From NCBI RefSeq assembly GCF_007655135.1, contig NC_045130.1:36328605-36392604 (forward strand): a stretch of 64,000 bases of DNA, in the 5' to 3' direction. A program made the translations under genes and the position numbers. The notes beneath the pieces are model-generated. The model did no database searches, had not been told where the DNA came from, and saw nothing but the letters and a program-made list of their open reading frames with translations. The first letter of the stretch is position 1, and each line of letters opens with the position of its first letter. This document shows, one piece after another, positions 45,923-58,500 of this stretch. The DNA comes from Punica granatum. Lineage: Eukaryota > Streptophyta > Magnoliopsida > Myrtales > Lythraceae.

Positions 45923-47748
45923 TTTCTTGAGATATAAATGTCGTCAAACGAATTTATTAATCACGTTAATTTTTCTTTGGATAAGTTTTTGGAGTGGTCC
46001 TCGAGACCAATGGAACATCATGCGAGATTGCGCCAGCCAAGACATATATATATCATTGCCCGACAATGACAATAGTGCGTTATTCTAAGCAACAAATTGA
46101 CCAAATTAATTTAGTCCATGTTGAACCATGCTTGCAGGAATGACGTATTATCCATGCTTGCATGAGCGCACGAGCACACATACGAATTAGTATATGGTTT
46201 AGTAGCTAACTGAACTTTTAGCATCAGGTAAGGCAATTTTAAATCTCATTGGAAATAGTGTACCTCGTAACTAAGATCAAGTCAATGCTTGAATGAGAAT
46301 CAATTTGAGCTAATAAATTGATAATATTTCATGATTTTACTGTAAAAGAAAAATGAAAGAAGACATATGAAAGGAACTATATTATTCATTGAAAAAAGGG
46401 AATTATATGGAAAGCCCTAATAATAATTAATGATATTCTTTCCTTGTGTGAAATCCTATTATCCAGAAGTCCAATAAATCTCGATTAATTCAGTCGAACC
46501 GAGTTGGCCAACTAAAGTATAAAGCTTTCCCAGCATGAATTTTCTCTATTCACAAGATTTGAACTCGAGACCTTACTTAAGGAGAACAAGTACCGAACCG
46601 TTTGAACCAATCCACGTTGGTTAAGTTTTGTTTTTTCTTCTCAAGGAGATTAATTTGTATAGTTTATTATCATTGCTTAAGTTTTCTTAGGTTTCTCAGC
46701 TAAATAGTGGATACCATCACCCTGGTTTTCTAAGGAGACGACCGTGATGATGACTTAGAATCTCAATCAATGTCAAACATGTCCTAAGAGAACACTAGAG
46801 AATGCACACTTGTATGTTGACGAAGACATCTACTAACGTAGAATTATTCTGTAAAATTATGATTAAGGTGTGGTGCTAGGTCGATTTGTTTGCCGTACAA
46901 AGTTCGAAATCTATTAGAAATATTTCGTGGTCGGCATTACATTAATGATCAAGTAGGGATTTGATATAGACATACACCTAAAAGAAAGAAAAATGGGGGG
47001 ATTATAAGTACGGAAGGCTCCAATAAGGCTTTGAACTGACTGAAAGATTGTATCAATTAATGAATTCTTGCAAGCTTTATATACATATAGCTTTTGATAA
47101 ATAAACATCTGGCCGATACAATATAATCTTTCTCCTTAGCCTGTAAAGTCCTCATGCTAAAAGAAAGTAAGGGAGATTAAAGAAGCGTAATATAATGTAC
47201 TCATTTTCGTTTTCAACCAAGAGATTTCGGATTTAATTTTGAGAGGAATCCTTTGTGTTTTTCTTTCTACTAGACAAATGGGCAGCTCTTTTTTAATCGA
47301 CAAAAAAGTAAGTAAAACGTTAAACAATATCCTTTGAACTAAGACATCCGATAGAAATCAAGTCGTTCCCACTTGATTCTCACCAACAAGATTTCCTTAT
47401 TTTCTTAAGTCATTCCGTTACTAGGTCCATGAACCTAAAAAAATTGAATAAACACAAATATTGATGTGGGTAAGGTTGACTGTATTATGATTATACACCT
47501 TAGGTTTTTATCCAAAAAAATGTTTTAATTTGATTTTCTTTTTCTTTTTTCCTTTTTTCCATAACAAAGGGAAATGAATAAATAGCGCCAACGGGGCTAT
47601 CCGATATATTCTCCTGAACCCTATCCTTCTAATCTCCATCTAGCTGTCTCTCTCTAACATCTCTGAGTTTGTCCCATCTGATCCTCTTTCTTGCATTGCC
47701 CGGTCTCTCTATCTTAGACAAACAAAAATCAGACGGAAAAGAGGAAAA
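45120..47748. other. Unit 3 AT-rich block and gene X upstream region
   Basis: It starts with a TA tract and a Helitron-like 3' end (45134-45180, minus strand). It continues as the AT-rich block with a long TA microsatellite at 45881-45917 and the empty TE2 site at 46078-46082. At about 47040 it joins the gene X upstream region directly, without the 2.65 kb present in unit 2. Bases 47520-47748 are the likely promoter and leader of gene X copy 2. No other gene seen. Confidence 0.5.
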
Positions 47749-48033
47749 ATGGCAACGGAGGGGACGAGGAACAAGTTCCTGCTATGCAACTTCTGTTTCA
47801 GGCCAGTGGTCGATGTGGACGGGGTGCTCGACCCTGCCACCGGCAACAGCCGCCGTCACGGTAACGTTGTTGACAACAAATTACGACGGAAGCAGAAGCA
47901 GCAACACATGAACAACATTTCTGTTTCAGAAAATGTTGCGGACAACACTTCATCTCCATCACGCCCCCGGAACCACTCTCTTTCCCGCATTCTGAAGGCC
48001 GTTATGTTCGACTCCGCGCTGGTCCATCTCTAA
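47749..48033 (+). CDS. Gene X copy 2, first coding part (94 aa, unrecognised)
   Basis: Encodes exactly the same 94 residues as 31821-32105. The two base differences I noticed (AAT/AAC for Asn, CTG/CTT for Leu) are silent. The surrounding non-coding sequence is almost as similar, so recent duplication or gene conversion explains the identity as well as selection does. It has an N-terminal CxxC pair and a basic, serine-rich C-terminal half. Function unknown. Confidence 0.5.
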   Translation: MATEGTRNKFLLCNFCFRPVVDVDGVLDPATGNSRRHGNVVDNKLRRKQKQQHMNNISVSENVADNTSSPSRPRNHSLSRILKAVMFDSALVHL

Positions 48034-48242
48034 CTCGTGCCCTTTCCTTGATATATGTGCGTGTGTTTATATACATATGGGTTGAAACCCACCTTCTTAA
48101 TACGAGCGAGGTCATGTTTGGTATGAACGAATATATTTAGGAAGGCATGGAACTTGATCATGATGGTTGCCCTAACAAAATGTCCATGATGTCGGGTCTT
48201 GATCTTCGATTTGTTATGTCGTTTATTGTTTGTCTTTCGTAG

Positions 48243-48722
48243 ACAAGGAGGATTCGGCGTCGAAAGAGCTCCAAACGCAAGTTTTATGTAACCTCCACCG
48301 GGCAGTCCATGCCTACCCTCGCAGGTGGAGGGTTAAGCCACGGAGAAGTTAAGGAGATTGACCCCGATGATCCGCATGTTCTGTCTTCGAGTCTCCCCTC
48401 GGAGTCGAAGCGCACTGACTACACAGCTGACGAAATAGTTTCGGAATATGATAGCGACATGGGCACGCTTAACCATGGGATGAATAATGAGAAAGGCCAG
48501 CTAGAGCTCGTCCAGGGCTCGGGCCAGAAGAGGCAGCCGACCAGCAGGAAGCTAACCACCACGGCCTTCTCCCTCCTTAACCACTGCGGTGTCCATGTGT
48601 TCCTCACAGTGCTAGGGGTGACGGTAGTCTGGGGTAAAGCCGGTGCGATCCTATTCACGTCAATCTGGCTGTACTCCATCTTCTTCCAGAGGATCGCCAG
48701 ACGCCGCAGGATAGGGAAGTAG
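48243..48722 (+). CDS. Gene X copy 2, second coding part (membrane segment, unrecognised)
   Basis: Same frame, acceptor and hydrophobic C-terminal segment as 32314-32793; I found no base difference in the 414-bp ATG-to-stop part (48309-48722). The joining splice to 47749-48033 is unresolved here too. A predicted single membrane segment lies between a polar, acidic middle and a basic end. Family not recognised. Confidence 0.5.
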   Translation, partial: TRRIRRRKSSKRKFYVTSTGQSMPTLAGGGLSHGEVKEIDPDDPHVLSSSLPSESKRTDYTADEIVSEYDSDMGTLNHGMNNEKGQLELVQGSGQKRQPTSRKLTTTAFSLLNHCGVHVFLTVLGVTVVWGKAGAILFTSIWLYSIFFQRIARRRRIGK

Positions 48723-50960
48723 GCGGCAGTAAATGACCAACTCCTTTCGCTAATTAAGCTTGAAATCATGCATATACGTCTACGAACAAATGGAGATTTT
48801 GTGGCCGGCCTATGTGATTTGATCGAATATCTAGGGCTATACCAATAGATACAACCAGAATATGGATCGAAAATGCGAAGGGGGGATCGCACGTGTACAT
48901 TAATCTGACGGGAGGACCCGATCAATCGACAAGGCATTAAAGTTTTGACGTGAAAATAGTCTATTTCGTGTGGTGCATTCCATGTTTTACGTGTCTAGGA
49001 GAATAGGGGAATTATGAGGACAGAGAACAGCGGCAAGACAACATTTGATTAGATGATCTCTCTACCTCTGAAACACCCTGTATTTACCAGCAAATTGTCT
49101 CTTCACATTTTCACTTTGTTGTAATTATTATTATTTTTTAAAAACTTTTTTGGTTTTTCATGCATGTCCAGTAGAAGTGGAGGGAGATTACTTGTATCTA
49201 CGTCCAAGTCGTGTAAATGAGAAATGTTATGGTGCAGTTAACAATAATAGTAGTGGTGTGTGATGCAATAAAATATTTCACTAAAATTCACAGACGGTTT
49301 TTTTGGATAAGTGTGTTTGTATTCATCACAACACACTTTACAAGTAAATCCACTCATCCTTTGTGCAAGAGCCAAAAACCAGAACAAACTCAAATTAAAG
49401 CAAAATTCTTCAAATTATCTACATATTTTAGTTCAATCGCAAACAATCTACGGAAATCTAAGTAATTGCTCCAAGTATTTTTTTAAAATATTATAATTTA
49501 CTCAAAGTATGTTTAATTTACTTTGTATTGAGAAACTTTTTTTCGGTGTGTGTCATGGATTCGGAAGTTCAACAGGTTCCGACTAATCTAGTTTGAGTCA
49601 GGTCAGTCCACTAAAGAGTGAACTTCTCCCGTCATGGATTTTTTTCCATTCACAAGACTCAAATCTGAGACTTTATTTAAAGGAAATAATTATCGAACTG
49701 TTTGAACTAATATATATTGATTTGTATTAAGATGCTTTATTAATTACAACCTTAAGGAACTACGGTGCAATTATTTTAAATTAACTGCACACCCTTAAAA
49801 CCTTTCTCATGTAAAGAGATGGGTGATGTAATTGCATGAGGTTGGTTGGCAGTTGGCTTCTCAATCCCATCATCAGTTTATTTCTTTTTCCGGTATCTGT
49901 CGATCTATCAAACTGTAAACCATATGATCCGCGGAGTTAGAATAAATAAATATATATATAGTTTTGAGATAATGATAAACTATTTCCAATTTATAAGGTT
50001 AATCTTGTTAGCAGTATATGAGATCGTTTATTTATTTCTTACTTACTATATATGATTTTAACACGTACATAAAGATATCGAAAATAACCATGAATAAATC
50101 GAGAGCGATGTTAGATGTGTGTGACCGAAAATAAGACGTTGTACTCATTTTAGTACAAATCACTTTTGCATGTGAGAAAATATTTGTTGAGATCAGGACC
50201 AATACTCAATTTATTGACTGCAATCAATTTTCATTCTGAAGTAGGCATTTGACTTAATCACGGCATGCTTCTCATGTTGTTTGAGTCTTGATTAATGATT
50301 ATTGCATTTGTCTCTTCTATGGCAAGATTTCCATAATGAGTTCATAGACTCGAACTGCCAAAAATGAATGAATGCCATAAATACAAGGAGGAGGCCAGAC
50401 TAGTTGCTGTCAACCCCTTTGCTCCATCATATCAGTTTATGTGGAAAGAATGCACAGCTCGATGTGATGTATGAGCCCTAAAAGAATCAATGGTTTCTTG
50501 GATACAACCCCTCCTTAGGGCAATTAAATGCTGGCATTTTGCTTGAGTTATTATTATACATGCATTTATGGACGCATAGCTTTATCTGTATCCTGTATTC
50601 ATTTAGGTCCCGATGTGATGAAACACTTTCCTCAGGAAATTTTTTTTGTGCATAATCACAAATTAATTGGTCGATCAGTTCTATTGGTTAAAATTGGCTA
50701 AACTCTATCAAGAGAGAGTATAATACAGTGGTGCACTTTTCGTCTGGTGATCAAAAGGCCACAAGTTTGATATCCAATAAGACTATCAGTGCCACTTTAT
50801 ATCTTTTTTTATTATTTTAATATACTAGACTTATGGGCAGTCTTTGTAAATTGAAAAAAATTGGCTGAACTCATGGCAATGAGTTCGTTAATTGGTAATA
50901 CGTATATATTATCATATGAGAACTTCGACAAATATATGAATCTTCGTAAAAAAAAAGGGA
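48723..50960. other. Downstream region of gene X copy 2
   Basis: Almost identical to 32794-35030; no gene recognised. One substitution noticed is at about 49075 (CACCC against CTCCC). Confidence 0.55.
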
Positions 50961-51319
50961 TTATTATCACCATATCGTAAAATATTTTGAAAATTTTCAC
51001 AATATAGCACATATCGTATTAGTTTCACCATTAAACACGATATTTTTTGAAATTTTTTCATCACATAACACAACAAACAATAATTTCACCAAATAGTACA
51101 AAATTGCGAAATTTTTTCACCATATAGCATAAAAAATGACGAAAAACTAATGTCGTGCTACTTGGTGAAAAATTCAAAATTTTGTGCTGTGGTGAAATTA
51201 TTGCTCGTTGCGCTACATCATGAAATTTTTTTTCAGAATATCGTGTTGAATGATGAATTAATACGATATGTGCTATATAGTTAAAAATTTTAAAATATCG
51301 TGCTATATGATGATATTAA
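50961..51319. repeat. Fold-back element, copy 2
   Basis: Same long imperfect inverted repeat as 35031-35400, with small deletions in the right arm (one AATTCAAA unit and a few bases). Both copies sit at the same place downstream of gene X, so the element predates the unit 2/unit 3 duplication. Confidence 0.75.
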
Positions 51320-53019
51320 CCAAACTGTAGCGTAAATTTTTTATGATCTTTTGATCATGAGATGCTAATTCCAGCTTGGAGGGGAATGGGATGCCTGTTT
51401 ATTGAACTTTTACCCTGCCTAGCTCATACGAGACTCACTCTACTTCCCCTTTTTCGTCAATTCCTAGTTCCTACTAGCTAGGTCAGATACGTTATGCGAT
51501 TTGTATCAATTTCGAACGATGGCCTTACTTCTTTGTACTTTCACTAGCCGTAGATCCATAGTGTGAGCTCAGGCATTCCCTTCCATTTTCCAATGACTGC
51601 CCATTGCTCTCATCCATCCCTCCGTTGTCATCATTTAATGAATCCAACCCATTTCTATATAAGTCTTTTCAACTTCTTGTTGCGAGAGCCTTACCATAAA
51701 AGGTCGAATTTTTGAAAAGGTTGGAAATTGACAAATATTCCATTATATAATTAATTAGATACCCATAGTGAATCGATCATCTCCTTTTCTCTGCAGTACT
51801 CTTAGATATCCTTTTTCTTGCTTTCGGGCATTTGCACGGCGAAGGGAATCTACAGCCAAATCGTCGAATCGAGACATCAACATGGCTTATTGGATGCTAT
51901 TTTTCTCATCTTTCCTGGTTATGAACGACGGGCAAGACAGCTGATGAGGTACAAATTGGTAAAAGAAATTCCACAGGTGGGCCCCAAATTTACTTTTTTA
52001 AAGTGGACCCACCAATGGAAATGGGCCAGCCCACGGATTAGCCACGAGGAGCTCTTTGCTTGTGCTTATTGGGCCCATTTGGTGTTTGTTTTGAGCCCAT
52101 GTTGGTGAAGCAATGGATGGATCAAATTTTGTTATGATCCCCTGTGGATTAGGGACAATGAGCAAGCCTCACGGAGGCAATCCCTCCATTAAGATCAACA
52201 CGAGGTATAGCATCGATTCATTGGCCTTACATGAGATCTCTCCTAGTTCTTGCTTCGGCTACTTCGTACGATGGAAAATAATGAGAATGAAAAGAAATCA
52301 TTATACAAATATGGCGACTCCATTCCATTACATTGAATCCAAACATGGAGAAGTTGAATCAATGAGTTTTTGTTTACGTGAATGGCCAAATACTTTTATT
52401 TTCTCTGGGACCTAATGATAAGAGCAAATTAAATCCATCGTACTATGGAATTGCCACAGATAGTTTTATCCATTATATACGATGATTACATGAGCAACTT
52501 TTCATCTCCTACTTCCCTATCGGAAGTTCCCTCCATCAAACTTGGTCCAGCAAGCTCAGGTATTTACGTCCTAACATATCTCATCGAAAATGTGCTCGGT
52601 CAAAACTCGACTGTTTGGCTTTCCGAAAGCATATCAATCTACTGTTAGAGGATGAAAGCAACAAAAAGAGAGAACGTATAACAGAAACTTCTACTAAACA
52701 GTGCATTTCGGGCCAATGTATAACACCAAAATGGTAGAACTGACGGGTTCCATCTGATCCTCCGAGGCTAGAGAGAAATATCGAAAAGATAAATTTGTAT
52801 TCCTAATCAAGCTATAGACAATTCCATCACTTTATCATTCCCCTTCTTCTTCTTCTAGTAATAATATGGAGGACCAGGATATGCCCAAATCCCGTGTTTC
52901 ATCACCACAACTACAGTCTACAGTACATCTTGCAGAGCAAACAAGCAATAGATCGATACCAGAGCGTAAATGCATTGCTTTCGAGAAAGGAAAAGAAAAG
53001 AAAATCAATCGAAATGCCC
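51320..53019. other. Intergenic region between the fold-back element and lectin kinase 3
   Basis: No gene recognised. Collinear with 35401-37007, with the GGGCCC cluster partly conserved at 51975-52100 and about 105 extra bases at 51468-51574 bounded by TTCC repeats. Confidence 0.5.
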
Positions 53020-55506
53020 CTAGCTCATGCCTGCTTCCGTGTTGGAATTCGTTGAAGTGGTGCTTTTGCTTTGAGAGGAAGCGGTCGAGGTATTGCTCTT
53101 CGCATGTGAGCTCTGTCCCGACGAGGATGACTCCGTGAAGAAAACAATTTGTTCTTGATTATCAGCAAACACTTGGAGCGACCGTGGGATTCGAGGCATG
53201 TTAACATCCAGAACCCCCTCAAGGATCTGAACCACCTGTCCCATCGAAGGTCGATCACGCTCCTCGTCCTGCACGCACCAGCAGGCCACCCTGCACACCC
53301 GGGTAAGCTCCTCCATGTCAGCATCCCTCCCCAATCTCGGGTCCAAAAGCTCAAGGAGATCACCTCCCTCAGTGAGCTTTTTGGCAGCCCATGTTGGGAA
53401 GAACTGCACTTTCCCATCATCAGATTGCGCAGAGTTTCTCCTCCCTGAGACAAACTCGAAAAGCATCATCCCATAGCTGTAGACGTCAGCCTTGGCAGTT
53501 ATTGCCACCCCTGAGATCCATTCAGGAGCGAGGTAGCCCCGCGTCCCTCTCATGGTGGTGAGGACGCGGCTGAATTCTCGGCCCATGAGTTTTGCGAGCC
53601 CGAAGTCAGCCACTTTTGGGCAGAATTCCAAATCCAGGAGGATGTTCTCGGGCTTTATGTCGCAATGTATGATGCAATCTCTGCACTTTTCATGGAGATA
53701 AGTCAATCCTCTTGCAGTTCCTAGTGCAATTTGGTATCTCGTATTCCAAACTAGGACATTCGACTCTTGGGAAAAGAGATGGGCGTCTAAAGATCCATTT
53801 TGCATATAGTCATAAACCAATAGTTTCTCGTTCCCTTTGGAGCAGAATCCTCGGAGCCTCACAAGATTCATATGTTGGATTGTCCCGATCGTGCTCACTT
53901 CTGTTCGGAACTGCTTCTCTCCTTGGCTCACACCCTCTAGCTTCTTGACAGCTACGATGGTTGAGTCGGGCAGAATTCCCTTAAAGACTGAACCAAAACC
54001 TCCCCCACCCAACCTCTCTGAGAAGTTCTTCGTCGCCGCCTGCAGATCTCTGTACCCAAACGCCAACAACGAGCCCTCCACAGACTTTGTCCGCCCACCC
54101 CTACTTCTCCACCTCCAAGCTCCAAGAAGGACAATCACCAATATAGCAGCAACTGCTGCTGCTCCGGCGGAGCCCGCAATAATACCGGTATTATTTTTCT
54201 TAGGTGAGTCGGGAACCTCTGAAGCTGCTAGACGAAGATACAAGGTCTTTCCATTGCTGTCTCCCGGATTATATTGCTGCACGTTGAAGAGGTCCCCCAT
54301 CCAAATTGAACATGTGCTGCCTTCGTAAGCATAAGCCGTGCAATTGCAATTGCCTAAACAAGCTGCTTCACACTGCTTTTCGCTACCAACCTCGGGAATC
54401 TGTGGATCATCAGGCTGTTTTATGTAAGACAAGGTATGAAAACGATCTTTCTGCGAATTAACAGTTGTGTTGGTTCCACAGTTCAAATTGGTAGTTCTCC
54501 TGCAGCCGCCAGACCAGTCGCTCAAGTTCCATTCGTTGGGAGAGGTCTGAGTGAAACCGTGCAAGCAGTGGCAGAAGTTATCTGTGCTCTCACTGCAGAC
54601 CCCGAAGGGCCCACAGAGCCGATAAACCTCACACTGCTGCCTGGGCTGTGACCAGAAAAGGTTCCACTGCTTGGTCCCTTCCAACCACGACTCTTGCTTG
54701 ACCTGCCCGGAGAAATCCATTATAAACCTCGACAGGATCGAATTGTTATACACCGAGTAAGTGAAGTAGCTCTCGTTTTCGTTGTCCACATAGCTGAAGT
54801 TGTATATGTAGTTCAGCCTCATCTCCGGGACCAGACTGAAGATCCTGGCTTGAGGGTCCCATGGTCCACTGGTCCAGTAATTCTCCGACATTTTCCACCA
54901 TATGTAGTACTCACTGGAAGGTTGCAGCCGAAGGGAGAAAGGACCGGGCGCAGCATCCTCTTCATTCTTCCATGATGTGAGGAGCTGACTCGTGTTTGTG
55001 CGCTTATTAATCCCGAGTTTAGCGCCGGGGAGCCATGTGTTTGCGGGGTGGTCGAAGCTCTGCCATATGATCTGAGATGAATTCGGCCCATCCATCAAGG
55101 CAAAGTTCCCATCAACGCTAAGAACCGCTTTCACGGAGCTCGAACCGGGTGAGGTGAGATTTGTCGACCACACGGGTGATTGGGAACCGTTGACGATCAC
55201 AAGATTCCCATCTGAAATCTTCAGTTGAGCAGAAAACCGATCAAAGATCGGTTTCTCCCGGTTGGCCACCCAAGCTACAGTCGGGACACTGACTTTGTTG
55301 TACAAGATGCCGACGTACCAGAAGGAGGAATTACCTGGCCTGAAGAATCCCAGCTTGAAGTTCCCACCAGAGGAGACCAAGATTTGATCACCCGAGAGAG
55401 TCTCGTTTGCGGCTATGGTGTCAGCTCCAAGAGACGGACAGCTGCAGAGACAAAAGAAGAGCAAGAGCAGAGGAAGCTGAAACCATGGATTGTTTTCAAT
55501 ATCCAT
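53020..55506 (-). CDS. G-type lectin S-receptor-like serine/threonine kinase, copy 3
   Basis: An intact, intronless 828-residue paralogue of copy 2 with the same order: signal peptide, bulb lectin, S-locus region, PAN, one membrane segment (about 441-464, one residue longer), non-RD kinase (HCDIKPEN, DFGLAK) and Ser/Thr-rich tail ending EAGMS. Differences from copy 2 are scattered through the ectodomain (for example QQCEVYRLCGP for QMCEVYGLCGP, FCHCLHG for FCQCLHG, and SYIKQPDDPQIPE for SYMNPPDDPQTPE) and, less often, the kinase (KGILPDST, VLVWNTRYQ). Substitutions near the PAN and EGF-like cysteines could change ligand recognition. The start is the conserved ATG at 55506. The upstream sequence has a CT-rich leader and a TA tract at 55590-55616. 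Confidence 0.93.
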   Translation of the reverse strand: MDIENNPWFQLPLLLLFFCLCSCPSLGADTIAANETLSGDQILVSSGGNFKLGFFRPGNSSFWYVGILYNKVSVPTVAWVANREKPIFDRFSAQLKISDGNLVIVNGSQSPVWSTNLTSPGSSSVKAVLSVDGNFALMDGPNSSQIIWQSFDHPANTWLPGAKLGINKRTNTSQLLTSWKNEEDAAPGPFSLRLQPSSEYYIWWKMSENYWTSGPWDPQARIFSLVPEMRLNYIYNFSYVDNENESYFTYSVYNNSILSRFIMDFSGQVKQESWLEGTKQWNLFWSQPRQQCEVYRLCGPFGVCSESTDNFCHCLHGFTQTSPNEWNLSDWSGGCRRTTNLNCGTNTTVNSQKDRFHTLSYIKQPDDPQIPEVGSEKQCEAACLGNCNCTAYAYEGSTCSIWMGDLFNVQQYNPGDSNGKTLYLRLAASEVPDSPKKNNTGIIAGSAGAAAVAAILVIVLLGAWRWRSRGGRTKSVEGSLLAFGYRDLQAATKNFSERLGGGGFGSVFKGILPDSTIVAVKKLEGVSQGEKQFRTEVSTIGTIQHMNLVRLRGFCSKGNEKLLVYDYMQNGSLDAHLFSQESNVLVWNTRYQIALGTARGLTYLHEKCRDCIIHCDIKPENILLDLEFCPKVADFGLAKLMGREFSRVLTTMRGTRGYLAPEWISGVAITAKADVYSYGMMLFEFVSGRRNSAQSDDGKVQFFPTWAAKKLTEGGDLLELLDPRLGRDADMEELTRVCRVACWCVQDEERDRPSMGQVVQILEGVLDVNMPRIPRSLQVFADNQEQIVFFTESSSSGQSSHAKSNTSTASSQSKSTTSTNSNTEAGMS

Positions 55507-58500
55507 GGTCGAATCTGAAGGATGTACTCAGAGAGACGAGATACTTATGGAAAACAAGATTATTATTATTATTATTATATACGTATATTGGGTATATATA
55601 TATATATATATATATGTCTCTTTGTGCAGAGAGATTGAACAAAGATCATGAAGCTTTGAGTTGCGAGATAACAGACAGAATGGGTCTCAAAACGCGTATG
55701 TCACGCTCAGAGAAGCTAATTCCAGCATTTCTTCTCCATCCCATAACATGAAGTCAACAAAGCTTCTTCCGATGGACGACAATGCCCCTAGAACAATAAT
55801 GCCTTACGCCAGTAGCTAACTGCAGACAGTTAAGGAATCTCATTCTCACGACAGGCAACAATCAACAAAGTTTCAATCTTGTAAATATATTTTCGTACTA
55901 AACGAAAAATTCAACAGCTTCCAGTACAAATCCACATGCCGATGGTCAGCCCCTACATTCGCCGAACTTACCCTGGTATTCTCGAATTGAATAGGACATG
56001 GGACTAACTGCACATCAAGGGTTACTCAGGGCCATTTATGTCATTGAGAATATGAGTTCACAGTTACATGCCACAAATTGGAAAAGTCAGAGAGGAAAAA
56101 AAAAAAAAGAAAGCGGATTCTCAAAACGAAGGTAACAAAAATGGACCTTGAAATCAGACGTAAACTTTTCCAGCCAGACCAAACCCACCTTGAAGGGGGG
56201 GAAGTTTGACGAGGTCAAAAGCCCGAAACATACGTGGCCGCGTAGGTAAACCTCATGTGAAAATCAAAATATTAAAATTCAATTTTGTCTTTCCCCGCGT
56301 GTCATCGGTGGTTGATTGATCTGTGTCTGCCGCTTTGCCGTCACCATCTCTTTCTAAAATCTATATAAAAGAAAACTAAAAATTCTAAGCCACCCATTTC
56401 AATAAATAAGTCCAAAACTTGTGAGCATGTGCTTAGAAAATTCTTATCGAGTGCGACTCGGTCTATCCTACAGCCTCTGAAACAACAAATCAATGAAATG
56501 AGTAGAGGGCAACTTTTACTGTCTCGAGGCCTCCCGGACGGTCCGACCCAGTCGGTAGGAGATCCAAAGGATAGACAATCTCACAAAGCACCAATCACGG
56601 TCCAGTTATTTAATTGTTTTTTTTTTCAGTGAGTTATTTAATCATGGAGAAATCATTATCAAACATTAGAAAAATCTTTAATTGCTATGAGGCTGGATGC
56701 AACAAGTGGGTTCACATGGCAACAATTTGATGTGCTACATTAATGTGTGAACCTACCTCTACACTGCTTCCAATTATTTGGAGACCAGTAGGCTCCATCA
56801 CATCTCGGGGCTCCACGTATTCCAGAATCTCGGGGCCTGACCACAGGCTAGAATATAAGGGAATTTAATGAAATACGATCACCGAAATGTATATTATTTC
56901 ATTCCACGCACTTGGTCATTCCATCATATATTAAAGTGGCAATACAAAGCCTAGCTCTTCACTATAGGATATACATGCAGAATGTTTTGCCCTTCTTGTA
57001 ATGTGAAATTGATTTTGTAAAAGTCTCACCTGCTCGCCATTGCATCTGATGGAGCTGTAGGATGAACTCGCAGACCTGCTGGAAAGAAACAAACACAGCT
57101 CAAATATAAGAAATTAAACACCAAATAAGTCAATACAACCCTCTTTCACGTGTGGCATGGGATTCTCGCAGCTCACCATCTGTACTCCAATTATAGGTCC
57201 CATTGGTAACCAGTGTCAATTCATAGTACTAAATAGTATTCATTATAATAGAATTAGAAAAGGGGGATTTTTTTTTTCTTTTATGCTGATATCTGCTCTC
57301 CAAAAAAAAAAGAGTTGTAATATACTTTAAGATTGCAGGTGAATACATATTTTTTACATTTTGCATAAATAGAGATATTAGGAAGAACTCTCCCGAAGAT
57401 ATAGCCATTACTATTAGTTGGCAAAAGTGTGCAGGAAGTTGACACCAGCCAGAAAATGAAGACCAGGAGGAAAGAATAGTCCAAGGATGACTTCCAAATA
57501 GTCTTCAGAATGGTCCTTGGATTCACAAGTATCCAATTCCAAGGTCATTCAGTGGTGATGGACCTGGTGATCTATGACCAAATCAAAGAAGCAGAATGCT
57601 AATCATAGATAATAAAAGAAACCCTCTCCTTGACCAACTGGGGTCAGGAGGTGATGATAGAAATGTGGACTTTTAATGAAGTAAAGTTATAGGTGCAGCG
57701 ACCACAACACACAGAAACAATTTACTGAAAATTTTTGATGGTTTGGAATTTATTATGGCAAAAACAGAGATGAAGCAATATCAGCCAATGACAACGCACA
57801 CACCAAGGATTGTCAGCTCAAAAGAAGATAATATGGTATGGCAAGTCTATCGTTGAGAATTAATGTGGCAGTGCGGAGCATCTACTGCTGAGGATGAATG
57901 TGGGTATGAAGTCAAGATTCAGAAAACTTTACAAACAAATAGATCAGGACAACGTTTTCATTTTTGTTGATCATCTTTCCTATTGTGGATGCGCTGAATA
58001 ATTAACTTTGCAATTTAATCGAATTGTACCTCTCCTTTTGGCTTTCATTGTTTGCATTTGTTATTTCAATCAACCAGTAGGGAACACATTGTGCTTGCAG
58101 AACCACTTATTTATTCACTCAATGTAAAACCTGCATGAAGTATTGGGGAGAGCTTACTTGATCAGCAGTCAGGCTTCCATATTTTACTTGTCCTCTCCTC
58201 TCTCTTCTCTATTGAAAGCAGGAATCATGTCCATGATAGCTTCTTTCTGATATGGCAAAAAACTCTTCGATATGGCAGCCAGCTTCTTCTTTCATCAGTT
58301 GGAGATTTCACTAATAATCACCGTTTAAAAGATTCGATGGAGAAAGGATATGGCAAACTTCTGTAGGTACCTGCAAATTGGAAGTGATAGAAGGGCTGCA
58401 AGGGGACCAAGATTTGTGCCAAAGAATAACTTTCACTCATTCATTACTAAAAGCAGCTTACAGTGATAAGCGAACTTTCTGTGTTCCAGTGACATGAGCA

